From Methanomicrobiales archaeon (GTDB taxonomy: Archaea > Halobacteriota > Methanomicrobia > Methanomicrobiales > Methanospirillaceae): a DNA stretch of 64,000 nt. Every line of letters starts with the position of its first letter. The first letter of the stretch is position 1. Under the pieces are notes generated by a model. The model saw nothing but the letters and a program-made list of their open reading frames with translations. It ran no database searches and was not told the DNA's origin. Below are positions 27,496 through 36,799 of the stretch, one piece after another. The DNA is taken from positions 17,149 through 81,148 of the forward strand of contig JANYKQ010000087.1 of the NCBI GenBank assembly GCA_025358115.1. The letters are read 5' to 3'. The translations under genes and the position numbers were made by a program.

Positions 27496-29559
27496 ATGGA
27501 AGTAAAATACGTACCAACTACGTGTCCGTACTGCGGAACCGGGTGCGGCTTTAACCTTGTTGTCAAGGACAGGAAGGTTGTAGGAGTCGCTCCCTGGAAT
27601 CGCAACCCGGTCAACGAAGGCAAGCTCTGCCCCAAGGGAAATTATGCACATGAATTCATCAACAGCCCTGATCGCCTGACCAAACCGCTGATCAAAAAGG
27701 ACGGGAAATTTGTTGAAGCCAGCTGGGACGAGGCGTACAAACTGATAGTTTCAAAGTTCAAGTCCTACAAGGGAGAAGAGATGGCCTGTCTCGCATCAGC
27801 CCGTGTCTCCAATGAAGAGAACTACCTGATGCAGAAGTTTGCCCGTGCAGTCTTAAAGACCCCCAACATCGACCACTGCGCCCGGCTCTGCCATGCTTCA
27901 ACGGTTGTAGGTCTGGCCGGTGCCTTCGGGTCCGGTGCAATGACCCAGTCAATTGCAGACATTGCCGAGTCAAAATGCATTCTTATTATCGGCAGTAACA
28001 CGTTCGAGACCCACCCGCTGATCGGTCGCCGCGTTATGCAGGCAAAGGCAAAGGGTGCAAAAGTCATCTACGCAGACCCGCGATTCACCCCAACGGCGAA
28101 GCAGGCAGACCTGTACCTGCCCTTTTACTCGGGAACAGATGTTGCCATCTTAAACTGCATCATGCAGCAGGTCCTGAAAAACGGCTGGGAAAACAAGGAC
28201 TTTGTCAAGAACCGGACCAAGGACTTCGAGAAAGTAAAAGAAATCGTGATGAAGGACACCTACAGCCTTGAGAACGTTGCAAAGATCAGCGGGATCCCGG
28301 CAAAGGACCTTGCCACCGCGGCAGAGTGGTTCGGGAAATCCGGCCAGTCCGCGATCCTCTACTCCATGGGTATCACCCAGCACACTACCGGTGTCGATAA
28401 CGTCAAGTCGATTTCAAACCTCCAGATGCTGACCGGTAACCTCGGAAGACCCGGCACGGGCATCTGTGCACTCCGTGGCCAGAACAACGTGCAGGGCGCC
28501 TGCGACATGGGAGCACTCGCAAATGTGTACTCCGGTTACCAGTCGGTCATCGTCCCCGAAATGCGCAAGAAGATGATGGATGCATGGGGCTGTGAGATTG
28601 CCGAAGGAAAAGTCGGCCTTACCGTCACCAAGCTGATCAATGTTCTTGCAGATGAACCCGGCAAGGTCAAGTGCGTCTATATCATGGGTGAGAACCCGAT
28701 GATCTCGGACCCCGATCTCCACCACGTGGAGAAGGCCATGAAGAATGTCGAATTCATGGTAGTGCAGGATATCTTCATGACCGAAACAGCCAAATTTGCC
28801 CACGTTGTGCTTCCGGCTGCCTGCTATGCCGAAAAGGATGGCACCCAGACCAACACCGAGCGCCGTGTCCAGATGTGGAGAAAGGCACAGGACCCGCCCG
28901 GTGAAGCAAAGGCCGACTGGCAGATCTTCTGCGAGCTCGGAAAGGCGATGGGATTTGAAAAACAGTTCCCGTACAAGAGCGCAGAAGAGGTATTCACGGA
29001 GATCTCCAGGGTAACTCCGTCCTACGGTGGAATGAACTATGCCCGGCTTGAAAAACCCGAAGCCCTGCACTGGCCCTGCCCAACGTTAGAGCACCCGGGC
29101 ACCCCGATCCTGCACAAGGAGAAGTTCACCCATCCCGACGGACTGGGCATCTTCACCCCCATCGAGTTCAAATACCCGGCTGAAGTTCCGGACAAGGACT
29201 ACCCGCTGATCCTGACCACCGGGCGCTGCATCTGGCAGTGGCATACCGGTACCATGACCCGCCGCTCCGAGAGTCTCGAACGCGAAGAGCCGACCGGCTG
29301 GGCTGAGATCAACGTCGAGGACGCAAAGGTACTCGGTATAAAGGACAAAGAGATGGTCAAGGCCATCACCCGCAGAGGGGAGATTAAGATTGGTGCACGG
29401 GTAACACCGGGCATCAAGAAAGGGGTAGTCTTCATCCCGTTCCACTACGTGGAATGTGCAGCCAACATGCTCACCAACAATGCCCTTGACCCGACCGCAA
29501 GCATACCGGAGTTCAAGGCCTGTGCTGTACGGATAGAGAAGATTGCGGAGGTGAAGTAA
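27496..29559 (+). CDS. fdhA: F420-type formate dehydrogenase, catalytic alpha subunit
   Basis: A 687-residue molybdopterin oxidoreductase that oxidises formate to CO2. N-terminal 4Fe-4S motif: Cys10, Cys13, Cys17, Cys45 (CPYCGTGCGF...LCPKG). The active-site residue is a plain cysteine, Cys132-His133 (HCARLCHAS), at the place of selenocysteine in some homologues. Cofactor-binding segments such as MGENPMISDPD and LTTGRCIWQWHTGTMTRRS follow, as in the FdhA/FdhF family. Its length fits methanogen FdhA. It is followed after one base by fdhB, so the two are cotranscribed and form the F420-reducing complex in the cytoplasm, giving the cell electrons from formate for methanogenesis. Confidence 0.95.
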   Translation: MEVKYVPTTCPYCGTGCGFNLVVKDRKVVGVAPWNRNPVNEGKLCPKGNYAHEFINSPDRLTKPLIKKDGKFVEASWDEAYKLIVSKFKSYKGEEMACLASARVSNEENYLMQKFARAVLKTPNIDHCARLCHASTVVGLAGAFGSGAMTQSIADIAESKCILIIGSNTFETHPLIGRRVMQAKAKGAKVIYADPRFTPTAKQADLYLPFYSGTDVAILNCIMQQVLKNGWENKDFVKNRTKDFEKVKEIVMKDTYSLENVAKISGIPAKDLATAAEWFGKSGQSAILYSMGITQHTTGVDNVKSISNLQMLTGNLGRPGTGICALRGQNNVQGACDMGALANVYSGYQSVIVPEMRKKMMDAWGCEIAEGKVGLTVTKLINVLADEPGKVKCVYIMGENPMISDPDLHHVEKAMKNVEFMVVQDIFMTETAKFAHVVLPAACYAEKDGTQTNTERRVQMWRKAQDPPGEAKADWQIFCELGKAMGFEKQFPYKSAEEVFTEISRVTPSYGGMNYARLEKPEALHWPCPTLEHPGTPILHKEKFTHPDGLGIFTPIEFKYPAEVPDKDYPLILTTGRCIWQWHTGTMTRRSESLEREEPTGWAEINVEDAKVLGIKDKEMVKAITRRGEIKIGARVTPGIKKGVVFIPFHYVECAANMLTNNALDPTASIPEFKACAVRIEKIAEVK

Positions 29560-29560
29560 C

Positions 29561-30712
29561 ATGGCAATGAAAGGCGATATGCTCTACGCATGGACCAATG
29601 ACGCAGCTATAAAGGAGAAAGCCGAACTCGGTGGCGCAGTCACCGCACTCTGGAAGTTCGCGCTCGAATCAAAAGCGGTCGATGCAGTCCTTGTTATCTC
29701 CAAGGGAACTGATCTCTACGATGCAAAACCGGTGCTGATCACTGACCCGAAGGAACTGGCAAAAACCGCCGGCTCGCTCCACTGCGGTACCCTTCTGCTG
29801 CCAAAATATGTCAAGAAATATCTTGACGGGGCAAAAAACATGAAGATCGGCGTGACGGTCAAGGGCTGCGATACCATGGGTTTTATCGAACTTGCCCGGC
29901 GCAAACAGATCAACTTAGACAACATCATCATGATCGGGGTCAACTGCGGAGGCTCGGTCAGCCCGAACCTTGCACGCAAGATGATCACGGAAAAGTACGG
30001 TGTTGACCCGGACAAGGTCCACAAGGAAGAGATTGACAAGGGCCAGTTCATCATCGAGTACGAAGGCGGCCACAAGGGCATCTCCATTGACGAACTCGAA
30101 GAAGGGGGTTACGGCCGGCGCAGCAACTGCCGCCGCTGCAAGTATAAGATCCCCCGCCAGGCAGATCTTGCCTGTGGTAACTGGGGCGTTATCGGCGACA
30201 AGGCCGGAAAAGCTACCTTTGTTGAAGTCTGTTCTGACAAGGGTGCAAAACTCGTTGAAGGCGCTGTAAAATCCGGAGTCCTTGCAACCGAAACAGCAAA
30301 CCCGAAAGGTCTTGAGATACGGGCAAAGGTCGAAGGTGCCATGCTCAAGCTCGGAGAGAAATGGCGAAAGAAGGATTTCACTGCACTTGGAGCCCATATG
30401 TGGGAAACGATCGGCAAAGAGACATCCCGGTGCATCAAGTGTTACTCCTGTATTGAGAACTGCCCCGTCTGTTTCACCGCTGCCGAAGCGCTGACAAAGG
30501 GCTCCATCATGATCAAACCCGGAGAGCTCCCCCCGAACCCGATGTTCCACCTGAGGCGGTTTGCCCATATCTCGGATTCGTGCATCAACTGCGGACAGTG
30601 CGAAGAACTCTGTGCAATGGATATCCCGCTGGCACTCTTCTCGCATGCGATCCGGGTTGAGGGTGACGCTACGTTCGAACCGAAGCTGGGGAAGGCAACC
30701 TACAGCAATTAA
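29561..30712 (+). CDS. fdhB: F420-type formate dehydrogenase, beta subunit
   Basis: A 383-residue flavoprotein of the F420 hydrogenase/dehydrogenase beta family. It takes electrons from FdhA through Fe-S clusters and reduces coenzyme F420. The N-terminal and central parts carry GVTVKGCDTMGFIELARR, VNCGGSVSP and the NCRRCKYKIPRQADLACGNWG block typical of FrhB/FdhB. Two 4Fe-4S ferredoxin motifs lie near the C-terminus: CIKCYSCIENCP (about 291-302) and CINCGQCEELC (about 341-351). It starts one base after the fdhA stop. Confidence 0.95.
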   Translation: MAMKGDMLYAWTNDAAIKEKAELGGAVTALWKFALESKAVDAVLVISKGTDLYDAKPVLITDPKELAKTAGSLHCGTLLLPKYVKKYLDGAKNMKIGVTVKGCDTMGFIELARRKQINLDNIIMIGVNCGGSVSPNLARKMITEKYGVDPDKVHKEEIDKGQFIIEYEGGHKGISIDELEEGGYGRRSNCRRCKYKIPRQADLACGNWGVIGDKAGKATFVEVCSDKGAKLVEGAVKSGVLATETANPKGLEIRAKVEGAMLKLGEKWRKKDFTALGAHMWETIGKETSRCIKCYSCIENCPVCFTAAEALTKGSIMIKPGELPPNPMFHLRRFAHISDSCINCGQCEELCAMDIPLALFSHAIRVEGDATFEPKLGKATYSN

Positions 30713-30825
30713 TTTTTTACCCGGAGGAATTTCGCTCAGCGAATTCTGTTCCGGTAAAAAAAGAAGAACCCGGTATCGTAAACGAACCGGTTGAACAAAA
30801 AATTCCAATAAGGAGATGAAAGAAG

Positions 30826-31281
30826 ATGAAAGCAGATGATGCAAAGAAGATCATAACAACCGCTATCGACAAGGAAGTCGAGGAATACACGTTTTACCGC
30901 GGCGTTGCCGACAAGGTAAAGGACCCGGCCCTGAAATCGCTCTTTTCCGAGCTGGCCGGAGAAGAGAAGAAGCACCGCGAGTTCCTGCAGGGTATGCTCA
31001 CCAAGGATATCGCAACAATGCACTTTGATCCGTCCCATGACTACAAGGTGGCAGATGCCCTCCCGGCACCAGCCCTGACCGTTGGTATGAAACCTCTTGA
31101 CGGGATTGTCATTTCCATCCAGAGAGAACTAGAAGCCATGCAGATGTACACCCAGCTCGCGGGCCTGTCAAAAGATACCGAAACGCAGCTGCTCTTTTCC
31201 CAGCTGGCAAACATGGAACGCGGCCATAAGGCACGACTTGAAGACATCTATACCAACATGGCGTTTCCGGAGGTCTGGTAA
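30826..31281 (+). CDS. Rubrerythrin-like diiron protein
   Basis: A 151-residue ferritin-like four-helix protein with carboxylate/histidine ligands in the expected helices: EVEEYTFY (about 17-24), GEEKKHREF (about 45-53), RELEAMQMYTQLA (about 100-112) and MERGHKARLED (about 130-140). It lacks the C-terminal rubredoxin domain of classic rubrerythrin. Members reduce peroxide or handle oxygen stress. A strong AAGGAGATG site precedes the start. It follows fdhB by 113 bases on the same strand and may belong to the transcription unit, protecting oxygen-sensitive formate dehydrogenase. Confidence 0.82.
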   Translation: MKADDAKKIITTAIDKEVEEYTFYRGVADKVKDPALKSLFSELAGEEKKHREFLQGMLTKDIATMHFDPSHDYKVADALPAPALTVGMKPLDGIVISIQRELEAMQMYTQLAGLSKDTETQLLFSQLANMERGHKARLEDIYTNMAFPEVW

Positions 31282-31799
31282 CTTCAAAACTCCTCTCGGA
31301 TTTTATAAAAAACACCGGGTGGGGCTGGACATCCGTCTCGAGAATTATACCGTACCAGGGTTTTTTTATTGCCAGGACATCATTCGCCTCTTGTCCCGGC
31401 ATGTAAAATCCCACCCAATCCCATTTATTCACTAAAAAACCGGAACACCAGGGTTCCCTTCTTTTTGATATGCTTTTCCATGATGAAGCCGGAAGGCTTC
31501 ACCGGGTCATGTTGTGGCAATGCAACCGTGAACCGGTAAGCAATGGAGAAAGGACAACCATACTCTGTCATGCCGGGAACGGCCGGGAAATCTCCGGCAG
31601 GGACCCGGCCGTTTACGCAAGAGCCCGGGAACTGGCCGTAACTTGGCGGTGTGGTGTGGCTGTTGAGCGGTACCTGGCGAAGGTGTCTCCCGCGGGTACT
31701 GTCTGAACGGGGCTTACACCGGAACAATCGCTCACCGGCTGGATGAAATGATTACCGTTAAATAACCCGTGTTCAGTACAATGTCAGAGTGAATGAATA
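31282..31799. other. Intergenic stretch, possibly gene remnant
   Basis: No convincing gene in 518 bases. A GAAGCC-GGAA-GGCTTC hairpin lies near 31484-31499. Short frames on both strands read as plausible but unrecognisable protein (for example a minus-strand end ...MEKHIKKKGTLVFRFFSE just above 31425), so part may be a decayed gene. Confidence 0.3.
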
Positions 31800-33230
31800 A
31801 TGACGGTTAAACCCTGCCGCATTTTTTTTGTACTCATCCTTCTTGGCATGCTCTGTATTGTCCCGGTGCTCGCGGATACCTGGGAGAACAACTGGGCACC
31901 ATGGGTGACAACGACTACGACAACCGGAGCAACGATCAACTGGCGGCAGGACACGAACGGGACTGGCACGGTTGCCTATGCCACAACAGCATCCTATAAC
32001 CTGGACCACCGCTTTGACTCCACGGTACCTGATACCTCGGCAACACCGTATCACCATGTCGTGCTCCAGGGCCTTGCACCGGATACGTCCTACACCTACC
32101 TGGTGCAACCCGATGGCAAAGCCGGCCTCTTTTCCCCCCGGGCGTTCCGTACCATGCCAGAAAACGGCCCGTACACCTTCATCGTGATCAGCGATCCGCA
32201 GGACGGAACCAAGTTCACCGAGAACAAGCGGTTCCATTACGTGGCGGCTGCAATCGCAAAGGAATTGGATGTGCGCTTCATCCTCGCGGGCGGGGATTAC
32301 GCCCGGCTGGACGACTTTAACCGCTGGGGGATTTTTTTCCATAACGCAGACGGGATGCTCTCCAACACCACCCTCTTCCCGACGATCGGCAACCACGAAT
32401 TCCATAATATCACCGGCAGCACCGTACCTTCCCCGGCAATAAATTACCACCAGGCATTTACGGTACCGCTGAACTACAGCTTCGATGTTGCCGGGATCCG
32501 GTATATCAGCCTGAACACCCAGGACCCGACCCTGCCGAACCCGAACCCGGCTCTCGGCCCGCCATTCTCCGATGCCATTGTGGCCCGACAGGAGTCCTGG
32601 CTCCGGCACCAACTGGACAACCAGCTCTACGGGACATTCACGATCCAGCACCAGCCCAACTGGCGGGATGACTATACGACACTTGTGGCTTCTGCTGCTC
32701 CGTGGGAGAAACTGTACCATACGTACAATCTCAGTGCCTCGTTCGGGGGACATATCCATAACTACGAGCGGTTTTCCATCCAGGGGAAACCCTATTTCGT
32801 TGTCGGCACGGCCGGGGGCTTTTCCATGCCCCTCAGTGCCACTCCCCCGTCCGGCTACCAGACGGGTTCGACACGGCGGCTCGGGTACCTGAAGGTGACG
32901 GTGGATCCGGCCGGTAATTCGGCGACTGCAGAGCAAATCACCGTGGGCTATGTCCTGCAGGATAATGACAACGAGACGCCGTTCATCTACCCGGCACCGG
33001 TCATTGATGACACGATCACGTTCCCCTTAAACGCGAGACGGGCGGATTCCGGGGGACCCCAGGCAGCACCGGCAGTGACCGTCAACGGAAACGGCCCGGC
33101 GGGATCCCCGACGGGATTTCCTCCGGTAATTCTTGCGGCCGGAGGTATTGTCATACTGGTGGCAGCTCTCGGGGGCTTCATCTATATGAGGAGATGTCGC
33201 AGCCGGGATCCTGCAACAAAAAAACCGTAA
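31800..33230 (+). CDS. Secreted metallophosphoesterase, purple acid phosphatase type
   Basis: A 476-residue exported protein: signal peptide (IFFVLILLGMLCIVPVLA), a fibronectin-like N-terminal domain (about 30-120, TTGATINWRQDTNGTGTVAYATT ... LAPDTSYTYLV), a calcineurin-like metallophosphoesterase domain (about 125-345), a linker and a C-terminal membrane helix (VILAAGGIVILVAALGGFIYMRR). Metal ligands: SDPQD, GGDY, GNHEF, IQHQP and GHIHNYER. The order matches purple acid phosphatase-like enzymes. It would release phosphate from organic phosphates on the cell surface, anchored by its C-terminus. Confidence 0.85.
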   Translation: MTVKPCRIFFVLILLGMLCIVPVLADTWENNWAPWVTTTTTTGATINWRQDTNGTGTVAYATTASYNLDHRFDSTVPDTSATPYHHVVLQGLAPDTSYTYLVQPDGKAGLFSPRAFRTMPENGPYTFIVISDPQDGTKFTENKRFHYVAAAIAKELDVRFILAGGDYARLDDFNRWGIFFHNADGMLSNTTLFPTIGNHEFHNITGSTVPSPAINYHQAFTVPLNYSFDVAGIRYISLNTQDPTLPNPNPALGPPFSDAIVARQESWLRHQLDNQLYGTFTIQHQPNWRDDYTTLVASAAPWEKLYHTYNLSASFGGHIHNYERFSIQGKPYFVVGTAGGFSMPLSATPPSGYQTGSTRRLGYLKVTVDPAGNSATAEQITVGYVLQDNDNETPFIYPAPVIDDTITFPLNARRADSGGPQAAPAVTVNGNGPAGSPTGFPPVILAAGGIVILVAALGGFIYMRRCRSRDPATKKP

Positions 33231-33249
33231 TACCGTTGATGATGGTCGG

Positions 33250-33320
33250 GAAAAAACGGGTGTAATCACCACGGGAATCGGTATCCTGACCGGGATGTAT
33301 TGCGCCGGAAGGCTCCCCAT
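33250..33320 (+). pseudogene. Fragment matching the head of the membrane protein at 21951
   Basis: The frame GVITTGIGILTGMYCAGRLP closely matches RIAITTGIGVLTGLYCAGSL at the start of the 21951-22319 gene, then similarity ends abruptly. It lies between two convergent genes and has no continuation, so it is a truncated copy. Confidence 0.5.
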
Positions 33321-33342
33321 CCCGGCAATTACCGGAGGGGGA

Positions 33343-34035
33343 TTATTGCGCTCCCCCGGCGGAATCGTTATCAGATATAATCTTCCCGTCCTGCATCACG
33401 ATAACCCGGTCGAAATACCGCTGGTGCCATTCCTCGTGGGAGACCATCAAGACGGTCTGGTTGAGCTCCCGGTTGAGCTTCTGGATCAGTTCAAGGATCA
33501 GGGTCGAGTTGCGGGTGTCAAGATTTGCACAGGGCTCATCGGCGAGGACAATCGCCGGGTTGTTGATGAGTGCCCGTGCAATGGCAACCCGCTGCTGCTC
33601 CCCACCGGACATTTCGCCGGGGAGGAAACTGACCCGGTCCCGAAGTCCGACAAGGCCAAGGATGTCCCGGCAGGCCCGGGTGCATTCCTTTGCGGTCATG
33701 CCCCGGACCTTGGAGGGCAGGTAGATATTCTCTTCCGCTGTCAGCTCGGGGACGAGAGCATAGTCCTGGAAGACATACCCGAGACGGTTCAGGCGGAAGA
33801 GGGTCCGCTCGCGCTCGGAGAGCGAGCTGACCTCCACGCCATCGATGGCAAGGCTGCCTGTGGTGGGCCGGTCAAGGAGCCCGAGGAGGTGGAGCAGGGT
33901 GGATTTTCCGCTCCCGCTTGCTCCCGTGATGCCGACGAACTCCCCCTTCCGGATATGGATGTCGACCCCGTCAAGGGCCCGTACCTCCACGCTGCCTTTT
34001 CCATAGATCTTTGCAAGACCAGAACCTTCGATCAT
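33343..34035 (-). CDS. ABC transporter ATP-binding protein, LolD/MacB type
   Basis: A 230-residue ATPase with Walker A GASGSGKST (38-46), Q-loop Gln91, signature MSGGEQQ (143-149), Walker B IVLADEP (163-169) and the H-loop (VSHEEWHQ) near 207. It best fits the MacB/LolD group, which drives lipoprotein or small-molecule export, not import. It is the last gene of a three-gene operon; the permease ends one base before its start and the exported CARDB-like gene is first. With no binding protein of the import type, an efflux or surface-protein handling role is likely. Confidence 0.9.
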   Translation of the reverse strand: MIEGSGLAKIYGKGSVEVRALDGVDIHIRKGEFVGITGASGSGKSTLLHLLGLLDRPTTGSLAIDGVEVSSLSERERTLFRLNRLGYVFQDYALVPELTAEENIYLPSKVRGMTAKECTRACRDILGLVGLRDRVSFLPGEMSGGEQQRVAIARALINNPAIVLADEPCANLDTRNSTLILELIQKLNRELNQTVLMVSHEEWHQRYFDRVIVMQDGKIISDNDSAGGAQ

Positions 34036-34036
34036 G

Positions 34037-35239
34037 TTACCCCCGTATTGCCGAGAGGATCTCCTCCCGGGTGGTCAGCCATGAGGGCACGTAACCGGCA
34101 ATCAATGATACGATAAACAGGCTGGCAACAGCCCTGAACACCAGCAGGGGTTCCAGCACCGGGGCTACCGGTCCACCGGGGAAGACCAGCGGGGATGCGG
34201 TGAGGTACTGGAGCACCGCAGCAAGCAGGATACAACCGGCAACCGTCCCGCAGACGCAGATGAAGAGTGCCTGGAAGATGTAGGACTTGATGATGATCGA
34301 GCGGTCGATGCCGATGGCCTGCAGGATCCCGATCTGCTTTCTCCGGTAGACCGTGTTGATGAAGATGACAATGAAGATGATCACAACGGCGATGATGAGA
34401 CTGACAATGGTGCTGATGAAGTTGATGATGTCAAAGCTCCCGACAATGCTTTTGAGGAAGTCCGCGGACTTGTCCTGCCAGGTCCAGATCTGCTGCTGCA
34501 CCCCGTACTGCATCAGGGTCAGGCGCATGGCATTCTCGTCACCGGTGGTTGTGGTCCTGACCAGGACCTGGTTTGCGGTGTCGCTTCTGCCAAGCACGGA
34601 CTCGATCTCCTTTTTCGTGATAAAGGCATTGGAGTCCGTACTGGCGGAACCGGAATAGAGGATCCCCTTGATGCGGTACGACCGGGTCACCCCGTTGATG
34701 AACGTGACAGCCACGGTCTTTCCCACCTCCGCCCCGCCCAGCGAGGCCACCCGGTCCACTTTCTGGTCCCGGTTGCCGGCAAGCGTTTTTCCTATCAGGA
34801 TCTGGTCCGTATCCGCTTCGTTCAGGTAGTCCCCGCTGATGATCTTCGTTGAGATCTTCAGTACCTGTTTCTCATCCTCAGGGTTCATCGCAACCAGGAG
34901 CGGCGAGGCTGAACGGCCCTTGTACACGATCGTTGCCCCGCTCGTGTACCGCGGGGAACTTGCAACAACGCCCGGGATGCGGTTGATCTTCTGCTGCAGT
35001 TCCTTCACATTGAGAATAACCAGCTCGTTCTCGCGGGGTTCGATGACCAGGTTCCCGTAGCTGTAGTCAATGGACTGCTGGTTGAAGAGGACGACAACGC
35101 CGGCAATGATCGAGGGGAGGAAGATGAGGTTGACAAAGACCATCGCGATGATCATAATGGTGAGGACCAGCGTGCCCTTGTTCCCCCGGGTGATGAGGCG
35201 GGAGGCAAGGAAAAAGGCAACCCGCTCATCCTCAAGCAT
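34037..35239 (-). CDS. ABC transporter permease, FtsX/MacB type
   Basis: A 400-residue membrane protein with the MacB/FtsX layout: one N-terminal helix (VLTIMIIAMVFVNLIFLPSIIAGVVVLF), a long extracellular domain (about 50-265), then three C-terminal helices with the conserved RRKQIGILQAIGIDRSIIIKSYIFQALF segment. It pairs with the ATPase encoded next. The start at 35239 overlaps the end of the upstream gene by 8 bases, which implies translational coupling and rules out the longer start at 35314. Confidence 0.88.
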   Translation of the reverse strand: MLEDERVAFFLASRLITRGNKGTLVLTIMIIAMVFVNLIFLPSIIAGVVVLFNQQSIDYSYGNLVIEPRENELVILNVKELQQKINRIPGVVASSPRYTSGATIVYKGRSASPLLVAMNPEDEKQVLKISTKIISGDYLNEADTDQILIGKTLAGNRDQKVDRVASLGGAEVGKTVAVTFINGVTRSYRIKGILYSGSASTDSNAFITKKEIESVLGRSDTANQVLVRTTTTGDENAMRLTLMQYGVQQQIWTWQDKSADFLKSIVGSFDIINFISTIVSLIIAVVIIFIVIFINTVYRRKQIGILQAIGIDRSIIIKSYIFQALFICVCGTVAGCILLAAVLQYLTASPLVFPGGPVAPVLEPLLVFRAVASLFIVSLIAGYVPSWLTTREEILSAIRG

Positions 35240-36467
35240 CGCGACTTCCCTTCCTCCTTGTGACGAAATACCAGTACGCCAGACCGCAGACAACGGCGAT
35301 CCCGATGAGGGCAAGCAGGTACGTGAGAGTGGAGTTGCCGTCCATGACGGTCATCTGCAGGGTCTCTTTCTTTGTCTGTATCCCGTAATCATCCTCATAT
35401 TGCACCGTGAGGTTGTACGAGTACGTCCCGGGATTTCCTGCCACAAGGGAAAACACGGCGGGCGCATCATTGTTGGGTTCGATCTTCCCCACGTACGCGT
35501 CCTTTCCGCCGCTCATCGGGAGGTCGATACTGGCCTTGACCGAGTTGGCATTGTCGGTACCGGTGTTCTCAAGCCGGATGATGAGCGAGACCGCATCGCC
35601 TTTTTTGATCCGGACCGGGTCCATGGAGATGGAGGCAATGCCGATCTTTGCCTTGCCTTTGACATGGATCCCAAGGACTTCGGTCTGGGTGATGGGAGTT
35701 CCGTCGGGGCCTGCATACGTGATATCCAGCATTACGCGGTTGAGTCCGATGGGAGCTTTCTTGTCGGTGGAAAAGACCATCAGGAGCGTTGCATTCTCTC
35801 CTTCGAGAAGGCTCCCGACATTGTACGTGCTGGAGGTCTTCTGGGTGAGGGAGGGACTGGTGCTGTTGACCCTGACCGTTATCTGGTCAGCCCGGGAGAG
35901 TCCGTCGTTTTGTAAGACAACCTGTGCGCTGATATCGTCACCGGGATTTACACCGCTTGGCATAGTCTTGATGGCAGTCAGTGCCGGCTTTTTCATGAGT
36001 GCGATCTGGGTGTTCACATTGACCGGGATAGGCTGGCGGACGCTCTGGCCCCCCGTGACATCGATCCAGATCTCGGGAAAATATATCCCGTCCTTTGCCG
36101 GGGCACGGATCAGGAACGTGATGGGAATCGACTGCCCGGGACCGATTGCTCCGACCCGCTTGTAATTGCCCGAGAGGACTTCCACATCACGGGACTCAAG
36201 CTGGACACTCTCGATGTTGATACTGATGTCAGTGTTCCGGGTATTTTCAAAGTTGCCCCCGGTCTGGATCCCGGTGTTCTGCTGCAGGGTGGCCGAGGTT
36301 GCGGTATTCCGGATCATTGCGGTGATCGTCCCGACATCGCCGGGCTGGAGGATGGGGGGCGAGATGACGTAATCGGCAACAATGACGGTCGGGCTTTCGG
36401 CCTGGACCGAAACTGAGCAGAAGAGCAGGGCGACAAGACCAACAAGAAGGGTAAGATGGAGTTTCAT
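35232..36467 (-). CDS. Exported CARDB/Ig-like repeat protein with C-terminal membrane anchor
   Basis: A 411-residue exported protein: signal peptide (LTLLVGLVALLFCSVSVQA), three or so beta-sandwich domains of the CARDB / S-layer-like (COG1361) type with repeated patterns such as VRIKKGDAVSLIIRLENTGTDNANSVKASIDLP and VNPGDDISAQVVLQNDGLSRADQITV, then a C-terminal helix (YLLALIGIAVVCGLAYWYFV) and a basic tail. It is first in the operon with a MacB-type permease and ATPase, so it may be the extracellular partner that connects to or receives the exported cargo. ATG 36467 is chosen because it begins the signal peptide directly; the longer frame from 36560 adds a non-hydrophobic leader. Confidence 0.82.
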   Translation of the reverse strand: MKLHLTLLVGLVALLFCSVSVQAESPTVIVADYVISPPILQPGDVGTITAMIRNTATSATLQQNTGIQTGGNFENTRNTDISINIESVQLESRDVEVLSGNYKRVGAIGPGQSIPITFLIRAPAKDGIYFPEIWIDVTGGQSVRQPIPVNVNTQIALMKKPALTAIKTMPSGVNPGDDISAQVVLQNDGLSRADQITVRVNSTSPSLTQKTSSTYNVGSLLEGENATLLMVFSTDKKAPIGLNRVMLDITYAGPDGTPITQTEVLGIHVKGKAKIGIASISMDPVRIKKGDAVSLIIRLENTGTDNANSVKASIDLPMSGGKDAYVGKIEPNNDAPAVFSLVAGNPGTYSYNLTVQYEDDYGIQTKKETLQMTVMDGNSTLTYLLALIGIAVVCGLAYWYFVTRRKGSRDA

Positions 36468-36555
36468 GCAATCAGATTTCCCGTATCGATGAATCTGTGA
36501 GCGGGATGGATGATAAGGTTTTTGACGGTACCAACCGGCACCGGTGTGGGCCGGG

Positions 36556-36700
36556 CTCATCCTTCCGGACCCCCTGGTTATGCGTACTATCCAGGAGTTT
36601 TCGATTGGATAGGGTGTGTTCCTCCCTGGAGCGGTGGACGGTTTGGGCTTTTTTTATGTAAGCGGGCGGAAGCTGATACGTGGCAGGATGAGGGGAGGAG
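36556..36700 (+). repeat. Copy of dispersed 3' module
   Basis: CATCCTTCCGGACCCC at 36558 followed by ATCCAGGAGTTTTCGATT, TTTGGGCTTTTTTTATG and GGCGGAAGCTGATACGTGG, in the same order as the end of the long repeats at 54360, 58800 and 62260. It fills part of the 36468-36799 gap, where no gene is seen. Confidence 0.55.
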
Positions 36701-36799
36701 AGACGTGCAGAGAGAACGGTGTTTTGAGAGGTGAGTGAGAGGGCAGGACCTTATTAACCGATTGCAAACTGCGGAGAGAAGAGGTTGATGGGATGCTTC

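Noticed and set aside
31773..32936. Long minus-strand frame opposite the metallophosphoesterase
   Set aside because: Shadow of the + strand gene, which has signal peptide and all metal motifs.
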